Shown one piece after another: positions 9,629-18,458 of a stretch of 64,000 nt of DNA (its first letter is position 1; each line of letters begins with the position of its first letter). The stretch comes from Prorocentrum cordatum (taxonomy: Eukaryota; Sar; Dinophyceae; Prorocentrales; Prorocentraceae). The stretch covers positions 86,166 to 150,165 of the forward strand of contig CAUYUJ010019109.1 in NCBI GenBank assembly GCA_963575745.1, read 5' to 3'. Made by a program: the position numbers and the translations under genes. Below the pieces are notes generated by a model. It worked only from the letters and a program-made list of their open reading frames with translations. It had not been told where the DNA came from and did not search any database.

Positions 9629-9735
9629 GATCGCGAGGGGGGATCGAAATCGCGAGGGATCGATCGCGAGGGGTCGAGGTCGATGCTCTGCGATCCAATC
9701 CCGGCGCGATCGCGAGGGATCGAGATCGAGAGCGG
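9629..9735. repeat. GATCGCGAGGG repeat cluster
   Basis: Four near-copies of GATCGCGAGGG and several GATCGA units within about 105 bp. Confidence 0.65.
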
Positions 9736-9837
9736 CCGCGGCCGTGGCCCCCGGGCATCTTCTGGATGGCCTCGGGAGGCGCGGGGATGTGGAGGAGCGG
9801 GAGGGGCGAGGGTCGGTGGGGGGAGGGAGCTTGGTAA

Positions 9838-9990
9838 GACCAGTTCCGTTTTGCCGTTGCTTTGCTGGTTCCGACGCCGATTGTTTACCAGTTCCGTCGC
9901 CGTTTGTGTTACCGGTTCCGTCTCTGGTTCCAATCCTGGAGCCCTTTTTGTTGCCGTTTCTGGTTGCCGTTTGTCTGCCATTTCCATTTT
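9838..9990. repeat. degenerate GGTTCCG / TTGCCGTT repeat
   Basis: T-rich low-complexity sequence with recurring CAGTTCCGT, GGTTCCG and GTTGCCGTTT words. The Gly/Asn/Thr-rich minus-strand frame over it reflects the repeat. Confidence 0.5.
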
Positions 9991-10064
9991 CAGGGTGCAC
10001 TGTCGAAAACGGTGGAAAACGGCCCTGCCGATTCTGGGGCCCACTAAGGGAGGGAGTCCTTGCA

Positions 10065-10298
10065 CCGACCTTGCAGACGTGCTGAAGCGGATTTTCGCGC
10101 GAAGTTCTGTCGATGCAGATCTCCGAAATGGCGAGCCAAAAACGAAGTGAATTTCACGTGGGATGTGTGTAGTCTTTATCCCTGGCGAAAAAAATGCACG
10201 AAAATCATTTCGAAATCCAGAGCGAAATTCTCCAGGACAATCCGGGCACATCCATTAGTTTTGCGAACGAAATTCGCTCTGCGATGTTGGCGCCACGA
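10065..10298 (+). repeat. dispersed repeat R4, uninterrupted copy
   Basis: The reference copy that shows the structure of the element: GACCTTGCAGACG start, central AATTTCACGTGGGATG, and GATGTTGGCGCCACGA end. The interrupted copy at 6282-7085 matches both halves. Confidence 0.75.
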
Positions 10299-10446
10299 GG
10301 AGGGAGGGGCATCTTGCTCCCACCGTACCTCCCAGGAGGCAACGACGAAAACGAGGCAAAGGTAGTGGCAACGCCACCCCGGGTTTCATAAGAAAGTGAG
10401 GGGGGGTCACGCTTGGGCGGGTCTGCGTTGAGCTGTCTTGGAGGGG

Positions 10447-10533
10447 TTTCGTGTGTGTATGTGTGTGTGCGTGTGTGTGTGTGTGTTTGCGTGCGTGCGT
10501 GCGTGCGTGCGCGCACGCGCACGCGCACGCGTC
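10447..10533. repeat. (GT)n / (GCGT)n / (GCAC)n tract
   Basis: GT repeat passing into GCGT and then GCGCAC repeats. The last part is alternating purine-pyrimidine sequence of the kind that can form Z-DNA. Confidence 0.9.
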
Positions 10534-11164
10534 TGACGGATCAATTGAAAGTCTGTCAAACTCATCATGTCGTCTTGCTGCCTTCCTCCCCTGCGAGGCA
10601 CCCCCCCTCGGATCTTCCGCTGGCGACGAGGCGGCGGTAAGTAAGCACGGGGAGGGGAAGGCGCCTTGGTTGGGAAGGGAAGGTGGGCGGCTGCGGGGGA
10701 CGAGCGTGGGCAGACTGAAAGAGACATAGCACCCATGCCCCACTCCATACCCCTCCAAAACCCGGCATGCGCATCCCCCCATGGCCAGATAGACACCCAT
10801 CCGCACCCCCGTCCCCGTCCTTGCCCTCCCAGGAGGGAAAGGGGGAGGAGCGGGAGGAGAAGGAAGAGGAGGAAGGTGATCGCAATCGCATATGTGGGTG
10901 TGAATACGCTGATTCACCCCGAGCGAGGCAGGGGCGGGGAGGGCGCGAGAGCAGGGGCAGGGGCAGGGGCAGAGCATGAGCGGGCGTTGGGGCGTGCGCT
11001 GGAGGAGCACCACACTACCCTGATGCACCATGCGCATGATTAGCTGTGGCCACGCGGATGACAGAGGATTTGCGAAGCAAGTCCTTGTTTCGATCCGCCC
11101 TGGGCTCGCCTACCACGGCAGAACAAACAGCGGGATGGAGCGTAATGCAGTCCATGTGACGCGG
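10534..11164. other. no gene supported
   Basis: Low-complexity GC-rich sequence with short AGGGGCAGGGG repeats near 10940-10975. No frame looks like a real protein. Confidence 0.4.
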
Positions 11165-11169
11165 TCAAT

Positions 11170-11400
11170 GTGGCGCACAGCAATGCAAAACAATGCACAG
11201 CAATGCGCAGCAAGGCAAAGCAAAGCAAAACAACGCAGCGCAGAGCACTGCAAAACAATGCGAGGCAAGGCCATGCAGCGAAATGCACAGCAATGCGCAG
11301 CAATGCGGATCGAGGCAAAGCAACGCAAAGCAATGTAAAGCAAATGAACAGCAACGCAAATAGGGTGCAATGCAAAGAAAAGCGATGCAAAGTAACGCAG
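11170..11400. repeat. AATGCRMAGC degenerate minisatellite
   Basis: About 20 variants of a 10-bp unit such as AATGCACAGC, AATGCGCAGC and AACGCAAAGC, without higher-order structure. Confidence 0.85.
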
Positions 11401-11547
11401 GCCCACACGGCGACGGGGCGGCGACGACGACCACATGGCCGCCAGACCGGCGTGCAGGCCCAAAGGCGAGCGGTGGCGAGGCAGCGACGTGGCGGCGACC
11501 GCGACCACTTAGCCGTCGTACCGACGGGGGGGCCCAATTCCTTGTCA

Positions 11548-11765
11548 GATTTGGACGCCCGAAATGGGTACGGAAAGAATGGGTACAATGCCCAACAACA
11601 AATGTTGTCCCAAACCAACAGCGGCCGCTGTTGGGCAGGCGGCCTTCTGTCTCAAATGGACACAGGCCGCGGCGGCGCGGACAGCGAGTCCTGTTCAGAA
11701 TGAACAGGAACTGCTGTGGGGCATTGTGCCCATTCTTTCCGTGCCCTATCTCGTTCGTGCAGATC
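11548..11765. mobile_element. fold-back (MITE-like) element with nested palindromes
   Basis: Long terminal inverted repeats enclose the element: 11566-11599 pairs with 11713-11746 at 30 of 34 positions, and weaker pairing continues outward to 11548 and 11765. Inside lie a perfect 20-bp palindrome at 11615-11634 (core CAACAGCGGCCGCTGTTG), a GCGGCCT/AGGCCGC stem (about 11638-11671), and a CCTGTTC/GAACAGG stem (about 11690-11707). In plus-strand RNA two of the four arm mismatches become U-G pairs. No transposase is present. It may be a non-autonomous DNA element or a structured RNA locus. Confidence 0.6.
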
Positions 11766-12277
11766 AGAGAGATAAGAGCCCCGAGTGCAAGCACGGATTG
11801 GACACTGCAAGCGTCATCGCTGCGGGGTGGCAGCGCCCCCGCGGGCGGCGGCCGCCCCCGCGCCGCCCTGCAGCGCTGCCGGCGCGCGAGCGGTCCCCTC
11901 CACCCCGCCCCGTCGGCCCAGCTTGCCGGGAGCCCCACCCCGCCCAGGGCCGGCAGGCTGAGCAGCTTTATCGGGCAAAGCGAATGATTAGAGGAATCGG
12001 GGGCGCGTTGTCCTCGACCTGTTCTCAAACTTTACGTGGGTAAGATCCGGTGGTTACTTGGGTGAACTTCTGGGATAAACGACACCTCTAAGTGGGCCAT
12101 GTCTGGTAAGCAGAACTAGAAACTCCAGACCCGCAGAGCACAGCGTGCCCCGCACCTTCGACGGACGGCGGCTGCACGCGGCGGCCGCCGGGCCCCAAGG
12201 CGCAGCAGGGACGCTCCCCGGGGATCCCACCTGGGTGGGGATCGCCCGAAGCACAGCATGTTCTGACTACCTACCAG
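11766..12277. other. no gene supported
   Basis: GC-rich left half and mixed right half. No protein-like frame or RNA gene recognised. Confidence 0.4.
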
Positions 12278-12419
12278 ACCACCCCAACCCAACCCGAAGA
12301 CCCGAATTTCGGGTTGGGGGGGGGTAAGGGTTCCACATGTGTTTGTTCGGTGTTTCCCGACCCCCCCCCCCACTGGAAATCGAGGGTAAATCTGAGCCTT
12401 CGGGTTGGGTTGGGGTGGT
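12278..12419. repeat. fold-back repeat, 22-bp perfect arms
   Basis: The arm at 12278-12299 is the exact reverse complement of 12398-12419. Just inside the left arm is a 15-bp palindrome (ACCCGAATTTCGGGT), then G and C runs. It could be a small fold-back transposon derivative. Confidence 0.65.
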
Positions 12420-12539
12420 TTAGTGGGTGGTGATGTTCTTGCCTGGAGCGGACACACGTCGCAACCCACAGCGCTCGCGTCGAAGACACAAGGTGTTCGA
12501 TGGGGGCTGCTATCCTCACTTTCTGGAGTCAGAGCTCGT

Positions 12540-12770
12540 CCGAGACGCCTCACGAACGCCCCCAAGGCCCCAACGAGAGGCCCAGGAGGTCTCCAGGACG
12601 GCCTCCAGAGGGGCCCACAAGGGAGTCCGCGAGCGGAGCCAAAGAACGGTCGCGAATCTGCCCTGTGCTTCCACCCGAGACGGCCCTGAGACCTCGCAGA
12701 GACCCCCAGAGGGCTCCAGGAAGGCCCCGAGAAGACTCGAAGAGGCCCCGGCTGGCCCACGTCCCAGCAC
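12540..12770. repeat. CCAAGA-type degenerate minisatellite outside the array
   Basis: Recurring CCAAGGCCCC, GAGGCCCAGGAGG and CCAGAGGG words, the same 10-12-bp family that fills spacers of the gene array. This shows the family is older than, and not limited to, the array. Confidence 0.5.
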
Positions 12771-12954
12771 CCTGAGCCTCACCACACACACACACACATG
12801 GTGGCGGCGACAGCCTATGGCCGCTGGTGTTGTCTGGCACACCGCATGTACACACATCGAAACAACACAACATAGTAAGCGTGCACAACATCAGACTTGC
12901 CTGGGAACCTTAACTACATGTAGATCCTGGCTGCACATCCTCCGTGTAGAATCG

Positions 12955-13240
12955 GTGTGTGCTGAACGTGAGGGTACGTACGTTGTGCGAGCAATCGTGT
13001 TGCAAGAGAGATATTCATACGCCCTCGAAAAGATGGGATATGTTATTACAGCGGTATACTATGCAAGTGGTACGCGCGTGTACACCTCGCGTGCTGGTTT
13101 GAAGAATGCTCATGGGCTCCCCTCGAATCTAACGCTGAAATACTCGCATACACCGCTCGCGCGATCGAAGCATCTAGGCGAAGACGGAGCGTATAAAGAT
13201 ACAACGATTGGGGCGCAGATATTCTTAGGTGAAACAAAGA
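12955..13240 (+). other. possible coding fragment of atypical composition
   Basis: Noticeably less GC-rich than its surroundings. One plus-strand frame gives a protein-like run with segments RAIVLQERYSYALEKMGYVI and AGLKNAHGLPSNLTLKYSHT. No clear start lies within it, the frame is bounded by repeats, and no family is recognised. It could be an exon, an old gene fragment or transferred DNA. The fold-back element at 13239 begins exactly where the protein-like sequence ends. Confidence 0.3.
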
Positions 13241-13365
13241 CCAACGCCACCGAGAACCCATCGGAGGGGCCGATCCCCCAGCGGTGGCGTGACCGAGCGT
13301 CGTCCTGGCCTGGGTGACGCTCGGGCGTGCCACCGCCCCCCGTCGGGTTCTCGGTGGCGGTGGTC
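13239..13365. mobile_element. fold-back element, near-complete hairpin
   Basis: The outer arms (about 21 bp starting GACCA) pair with one mismatch. After a left-arm insertion of about 13 bp, the inner arms (CGGTGGC...CCGAGCGTC) pair over about 20 bp with three mismatches. The loop is short, so almost the whole element is stem. Confidence 0.6.
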
Positions 13366-13402
13366 CTCACTTTCGGGCACACGCCGACATCGATTGGAAA
13401 TA

Positions 13403-13434
13403 CGTGGATCTGGCGCGTGGGCGCCAGATCCACG
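13403..13434. repeat. perfect 14-bp hairpin, GGATYTGGCGC family
   Basis: Arms CGTGGATCTGGCGC and GCGCCAGATCCACG flank the loop GTGG. It is related to the hairpin at 8063-8104. Confidence 0.7.
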
Positions 13435-13636
13435 GATCGGGAAACCCACCCACCCACCAGAAACGTGGCACCAGGTACGCCTGACTTTGAGGACAGAGCG
13501 TTTTCACGGGGGCGCTGCGCGTGTGCTAAAAGATGCAGACGGTGGGGCACCAGCAAGCCTGGGGCCGTGTCGAGCAGTGACGGTGGAGCTGCGGCGAGGC
13601 CCAGGCCGGGGCGGGGGGAACCCTCAGCTCACTACG

Positions 13637-13800
13637 TCAGGTTCGCGTCGTGACCCAGCGATTGGTTTCTAACGCCGCGTGGATCGTTCGACCGTGGCCG
13701 GTCGGCGGCAGTTCGATCGCCAGACTGTTCAATGTTGGCCGTTTCTGAGCAACTGGAGGCGTTCAACCTCGAGCACCCGCAGAGCTGGGTCGCTGTCGCG
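13637..13800 (+). repeat. dispersed repeat R3, copy 2
   Basis: Counterpart of 4856-5020, about 70 percent alike by eye. The hairpin seen at 4902-4923 is degraded here. Confidence 0.6.
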
Positions 13801-14538
13801 TGTCACCGTGTGCACGATTGACGTCTGGCGCGCGCACTGCATCCGAACCTGCTGCGCCCTGCCTCGGCGTGTTTCGGCGGGGGCCCAACTGTTTCCCCCA
13901 GTGCCATTTTGCTGCGTGGCCGCCAGTCCTTCACCTTGTTCACCAGCGCCTCATGGTCAACAGAGTAGCCTCCACCGCACGCGCCTCGCGCGTGGCCCAC
14001 ATGTTTCCACTACAAGGAGCAGACTGGGACTGACCAGACCCAACCAAGACGAATGATGGACTGGGGAGTAGAGAGAGGATGGGCCACTGACGACAGGAGA
14101 GTGAGCACCAGCAGCGGCATGCGGACACGAAGGCGCGCGGTGCAGGAAGCAGGTCCAGAGGAGCAGCAACAGCAGCAGAGGTAGAGGCAGCGGAAGTAGA
14201 AAAAGACCGAAACATAATGATCAGGAAGACGACGAGGAGCATAAGCGGGGCGCAGGGACGGAGGGGCGGGAGAATGAGAGGACGATATGACGTGAACGGG
14301 ACTGAGGACAGCCACATGGACGAGGGAACGGGGGGAAATGGGGACATCGGGGACGTGGACGGTGGGTTGTCAGACATGGGCGTGGCCGCGACTGACGCTG
14401 ACACTGTGGCTCATTCCGGAAACCATGATTCCCAAAAAACAACTGTACAGTCAAGGCGTTGACCTAAGGAACCCTAAACAAGGAAAGAGGCCGCTATTTT
14501 CGATAAGTTGAACTTCGATTTCGTATCGAAGACCTAAG
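13801..14538. other. no gene supported
   Basis: A minus-strand frame at about 13940-14404 contains a short hydrophobic segment (LMLLVVFLIIMF) in otherwise Ser/Pro/Ala-rich sequence. This is not enough to call a gene. Confidence 0.35.
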
Positions 14539-14626
14539 GAAAATCCAAGGCAAGCTGCGAAACAATTAAGGAACGCGGAGCCCCTCCCCAACGAAGAAAG
14601 TTCCTTCTTCAGGGCCCCGACTGTAT
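14539..14626 (+). repeat. dispersed repeat R1, copy 2
   Basis: Counterpart of 1464-1546. It lies in a region where the minus-strand frame 14451-14867 is open, but that frame overlaps the repeat and shows no recognisable domain. Confidence 0.55.
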
Positions 14627-15284
14627 GTTTGGGATGGTGTTGCTCTTGCGCCGGCTTCCGCCGGACTTCCGCTGACGGAGTTCCGCTGTCCTTCCAGCGT
14701 GCTCCGCCGAGGAAGCGACGCCGACCACTTCGACCACACAGGCGAGGCCGTGTCTGGAACGCCCCACGTATGGTGAGCAATGCTGCAACGCTTGAGTACA
14801 ACAAGTTCTTGCAGTGACAGCATTGGGTCGGGGTATCCCCAGAGGCTCTCGGTCCCACCTTTGCCATGGAGTTCGGCCACTGGGGCCCAGAATGAGTCTC
14901 CAGCGGGCGCGCGGCGCGAACCTACCGAGTGAGGCGAACTTCTTCGGTACATGTGCAGCTGCCCTGATCAGCACTATCGTTTAAGGCCCGACGAGGATGA
15001 GCGAGGAGATGGAGACAAGCCCGCTCGGGTCGCAGGCGAGTTCCACATGCAACCTTGATTAGGAGGCACATGATCCAGAGAACAACATCGAACAGTTGTG
15101 CGAAACATGAGGGCGGAAAATGGAAAGTGAGGAGCTAGGATGAGGAGCAAGGAGAGAAGTGACGGAGAAAAAACGGATAGGGCGGACCGCACAGTAGGGA
15201 ACCTTTGGGGAGATAGCTTCGGGTCTGGAAGACTTCCCCTCGGAATTCAAACTGGCGAGGCGCTCCCCCGTTACCCCTCCTCAT
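14627..15284. other. no gene supported
   Basis: Mixed-composition sequence, with short open frames on both strands and no recognisable motif. Confidence 0.35.
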
Positions 15285-15289
15285 TCTCC

Positions 15290-15681
15290 GTCGTACTCCT
15301 CCTCCTCCTCCTCCTCCACCTCCTCCTCCTCCTTCTCCTCTCCCGATTCTTCCTCCCCCCCCTGCACCAACATTCGTCCTGCCTGACTCGGACCGGCTCC
15401 TAAAGATCATGATGAACCCTCCCTTCTCCCCCCCTCCTACGCCCTCATCCCTCCTCATCTGTCCTGCTGGCCTGCCCTTCCTTGCTAACCGCTCCTCATC
15501 CTCATTATCACTCATTCTGCCCCCTCCTCCTTTTCCTCCCACTCCCCCTCCTCCTCCTCCTCCTCCTCCTCCTCCTCCTCCTGCTCCTCCTCCTCCTCCT
15601 CCCCTCCTCTTCCTCCCTCCTCCTCCTTCTCCTCCTCCCTCCCCCTCCTCCTCCTCTCCTCCTCCTCCTCCTCCTCCTCCA
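15290..15681. repeat. (CCT)n microsatellite in two blocks
   Basis: CCT arrays at about 15290-15360 and 15500-15681, separated by pyrimidine-rich sequence. Confidence 0.9.
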
Positions 15682-15759
15682 TCATCACATCATCATCATC
15701 ATCATCATCATCAGCATCATCATCATCAGCAGCATCATCATAATCATCATCATCATCAT

Positions 15760-15811
<52 letters not shown>

Positions 15812-15819
15812 AGCAGAAG

Positions 15820-15854
<35 letters not shown>

Positions 15855-16255
15855 GCATCATCATCATCAGCATCATCATCATCGTCAGCATCAGCATCAC
15901 CATCATCATCATCATCATCACCATCATCATATCATCCGCATCAGCATCATCATCAACATCAGCATCATCATCAGCAGCATCAGCATCAGCATCATCACCA
16001 TCATCGTCATCATCAGCAGCATCAACATCAGCATCATCATCATCAGCATCATCATCAGCATCGTCATCATCGTCATCATCAGCATCATCCTCAGCATAAT
16101 CAACAACAGCAACAACAACAACACCAACAACAACACCACCACCACCATCATCATCAGCAGCATCAGCATCATCATCATCAACAGCATCAGCATCAACATC
16201 AGCACTATCATTATCATCATCACCATCATCATCAACACCATCATCATCCCCCTCT
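15682..16255. repeat. (CAT)n array with CAG interruptions, outside the array
   Basis: CAT/CAG triplet array of the same style as those inside the tandem units, directly following the CCT array. CAT, ATC and TCA contain no stop in any plus frame, so poly-His, poly-Ile and poly-Ser frames here are artefacts. Confidence 0.95.
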
Positions 16256-16518
16256 TCCTCGACCTTCCTCCATCGCCCCTGATCCCTCCTCCTCGCTCCG
16301 CCCTGCTCCCTCATCCCTGATCCTTAGAAATCCGCTACCGTGCCTTGTACACGTTTAGGCGTGGAAGACTGCCAAGCTCTGCCTGGTCGGATTTCTGGAA
16401 TTGTCTAAGGGCGACCACCACCCATCTCGACGCACCCAGCTGCATGCATCACCTCCCCTTCCCGAGGCCACAATCCCTTGCAAAACAAGTGGCACGTATG
16501 CCATGGCTCTTGCACAAA

Positions 16519-16561
16519 AAGGAAGGGGGAGGAGGAGGAGGAGGAGGAGGAGGAGGAGGGG
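16519..16561. repeat. (GGA)n microsatellite
   Basis: Short GGA array of about 13 units. Confidence 0.9.
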
Positions 16562-16684
16562 GCAAACAGGGCCGCAAGAAGGGGCTTCTAAGAGCGAGGT
16601 CGAGGAGACTCCAAGGGCCGTCCCCCTCAAGATGGCTTCAACGATCTTTAACAAGCTCCCAGGAGGCGTCCAAAAGACACCCAC

Positions 16685-17181
16685 GGCGACGCGGAATAAA
16701 GTGCTCTTGGCGGAGAGGCACAGGGCGGGGGTCCCACTGGAGCGCTGGGGCGCTGGGGACGCGGGGGGGGAAGGGGGGAGGTGTTGTGCGTCGCGACGCG
16801 GAATCAAATATTTGGGGCAGAGGGCCGCGGGGCGGGCGCTCACTGGGGCGCTGGGGACGCGGGGGGGAGGGGGGAAGGTGGTGTGCGTCGCGACGCAGAA
16901 CAAAATGCTCGGGGCGCAGGGGGCACGGGGCGGAGATCCCACTGGGGCGCTGGGGACGCAGGGGGGCTCGGGGCACCGGGGCGCTGAGGACGCGACGGGA
17001 GGGGGGGAGGTGGTGTGCGTCGCAGGGGGCAGTGGGCGGGGCTCGGGCCGACTGGGGCGCTGGGGACGCGGGGGGGGAGGTGGGGTATGTCGTGTGCGTT
17101 GCGACGCGGAAGAAAACGCTCGTGGCGGAGGGGGCTGTGGGCGGGGCTACTACTGGGGCGCTGGGGACGCGGGGGGGCTCG
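16685..17181. repeat. GC-rich palindromic minisatellite left of unit 1
   Basis: Monomers of about 90-115 bp like those inside the units (GCGTCGCGACGC, then GGAAT.AAA, then CACTGGGGCGCTGGGGACG). These monomers are not repeated at the other unit starts, so the array edge falls inside this minisatellite. Confidence 0.75.
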
Positions 17182-17838
17182 AGGTGACTGGGCTGGGCTC
17201 CTACCGGGGCGCTGGGGACGCGGGAGGGAGGGTTGGGGAGGTGGTGCGCGTCGCGACGAGGAATAAAATGGTCGGGGCGGAGGGGGCACTGGGCGGTGCT
17301 TGGGGCAGAGGGCCACGGTGCGGGGGTCCAACTGGGGCGCTGGGGACGGGGGGGAGGGGGGAGGTGGTGTGCGTCGCGACGCGGAATAAAATTATCGGGG
17401 CGGAGGGGGCACGGGGCGGAGCCCTCACTGTGGCGCTGAGGACGCGGGGAAGAAAGGGGGGGAGGTGGTGTGCGTCACGACGCGGAATAGAGCGTTCGTG
17501 GCGGAGGGGGCAGTGGGCGGGGCTCCCTCTGGGGCGCTGGGGACGCGGGGGGGCTCGGGGCAGAGAGCCACGGGGCGGGGGTCCCACTCTAGCGCTGGGG
17601 ACACGGGGGGGGGGGTCGGGGGTCCAACTGGGGCGCTGTGGACGTGGGGGGGAAGGGGGAGGTGTTGTGCGTCGCGACGCGGAATAAATTGTCGGGGCGG
17701 AGGGGGCACGGGGCGGAGCCCACTGGGGCGCTGGGGACGCGGGGAGGAAGGTGGGGGAAGTGGTGTGCGTCGCGACGCGGAATAAAGCGGAGGGGGCAAT
17801 GGGCGGGGCTCCCACTTGGGCGCTGGGGACGCGGGGGG
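17182..17838. repeat. GC-rich palindromic minisatellite, unit 1
   Basis: Roughly six 90-120-bp monomers. Most carry the perfect 12-bp palindrome GCGTCGCGACGC, immediately followed by GGAATAAA or a variant, then a G-rich stretch with GGGGCGCTGGGGACGCGGGG. Counterparts are at 32422-33080, 43141-43800 and 58300-58957. Confidence 0.85.
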
Positions 17839-17839
17839 G

Positions 17840-18345
17840 CCCCTTGCAAAATAAGACAAGATTGCGATCCCGAGGCCCAGATGCCTACAAGAAGGCCATG
17901 TATCGCTCCAAGACGGGCCACGTTGGCCTCAAGACGGCCCAAGATGACTTCAAGACGGCCCACGAGGCTGTCGAGACGTCCCAAGAGAGCCCCAAGATCC
18001 TTCCCGAAGGCCTCGAGAGACAACAATCATTGATGTTCCTACGGCTTCCCAATGTTGTTCGGGTTCTCGCCTTTTCTAGCTTCCGACGTTCCAAAACGAC
18101 CCAAGAAACCCTCAAGAGTTCCCCGAGACGGCTCCAGAGGCCCCCAGGAGAGCTCCAAGACGGCCCAAGAAGACTCCAAGACGGCCCAAGAGGCCCCCAC
18201 GACTGTCCAAGAGCGCCCCCGGACGGTCCAGAGAAGGGCCCAAGGGTAGGAACACGAATCCAGGCTTCGAGCCCCATGAGGCCCCAAGACGGCCCCAAGA
18301 CGGCCGACAGAGGCCCCCGGCAGCCCCCCATTGCCTTCTCGAGCA
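17840..18345. repeat. CCAAGACGGC-type minisatellite, unit 1
   Basis: Degenerate 10-12-bp repeats (CCAAGACGGCCC, CCCAAGAGGCC). Counterparts are at about 33085-33585, 43805-44305 and 58962-59460. The long frames over it in each unit are translations of the repeat. Confidence 0.75.
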
Positions 18346-18386
18346 GTTGCCACCCAGAATGCCGCGCCGGCACGGTGGCCGAGTGT

Positions 18387-18458
18387 CAGTGCATCTGCTG
18401 CAAGCGTTTTAGCCGAATGCCCGCGCATTCGGCTAAAACGCTTGCAGCAGATACACTG
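18387..18458. repeat. 34-bp inverted repeat (hairpin), unit 1
   Basis: Arms 18387-18420 and 18425-18458 pair at 33 of 34 positions around the 4-base loop CCGC. The single mismatch is C against A on this strand, which becomes a G-U pair in RNA from the other strand. It sits at the end of the CCAAGA minisatellite. Confidence 0.9.

Noticed and set aside
13940-14404. Minus-strand frame with a hydrophobic segment as a membrane protein
   Set aside because: A single short hydrophobic run in Ser/Pro/Ala-rich low-complexity sequence, with no homologue recognised.
14470-14480. CCCTAAAC as a telomere-repeat remnant
   Set aside because: A single occurrence, without tandem copies.
15682-16320. Long poly-His, poly-Ile, poly-Ser, poly-Asp and poly-Met frames over CAT arrays here and in every unit
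   Set aside because: CAT, ATC and TCA contain no stop codons, and two of three minus frames are also stop-free, so long frames arise automatically from the repeat.
16401-17687. 428-residue Gly/Arg-rich frame over the GC minisatellite
   Set aside because: It repeats with the monomer period and lacks protein-like composition.
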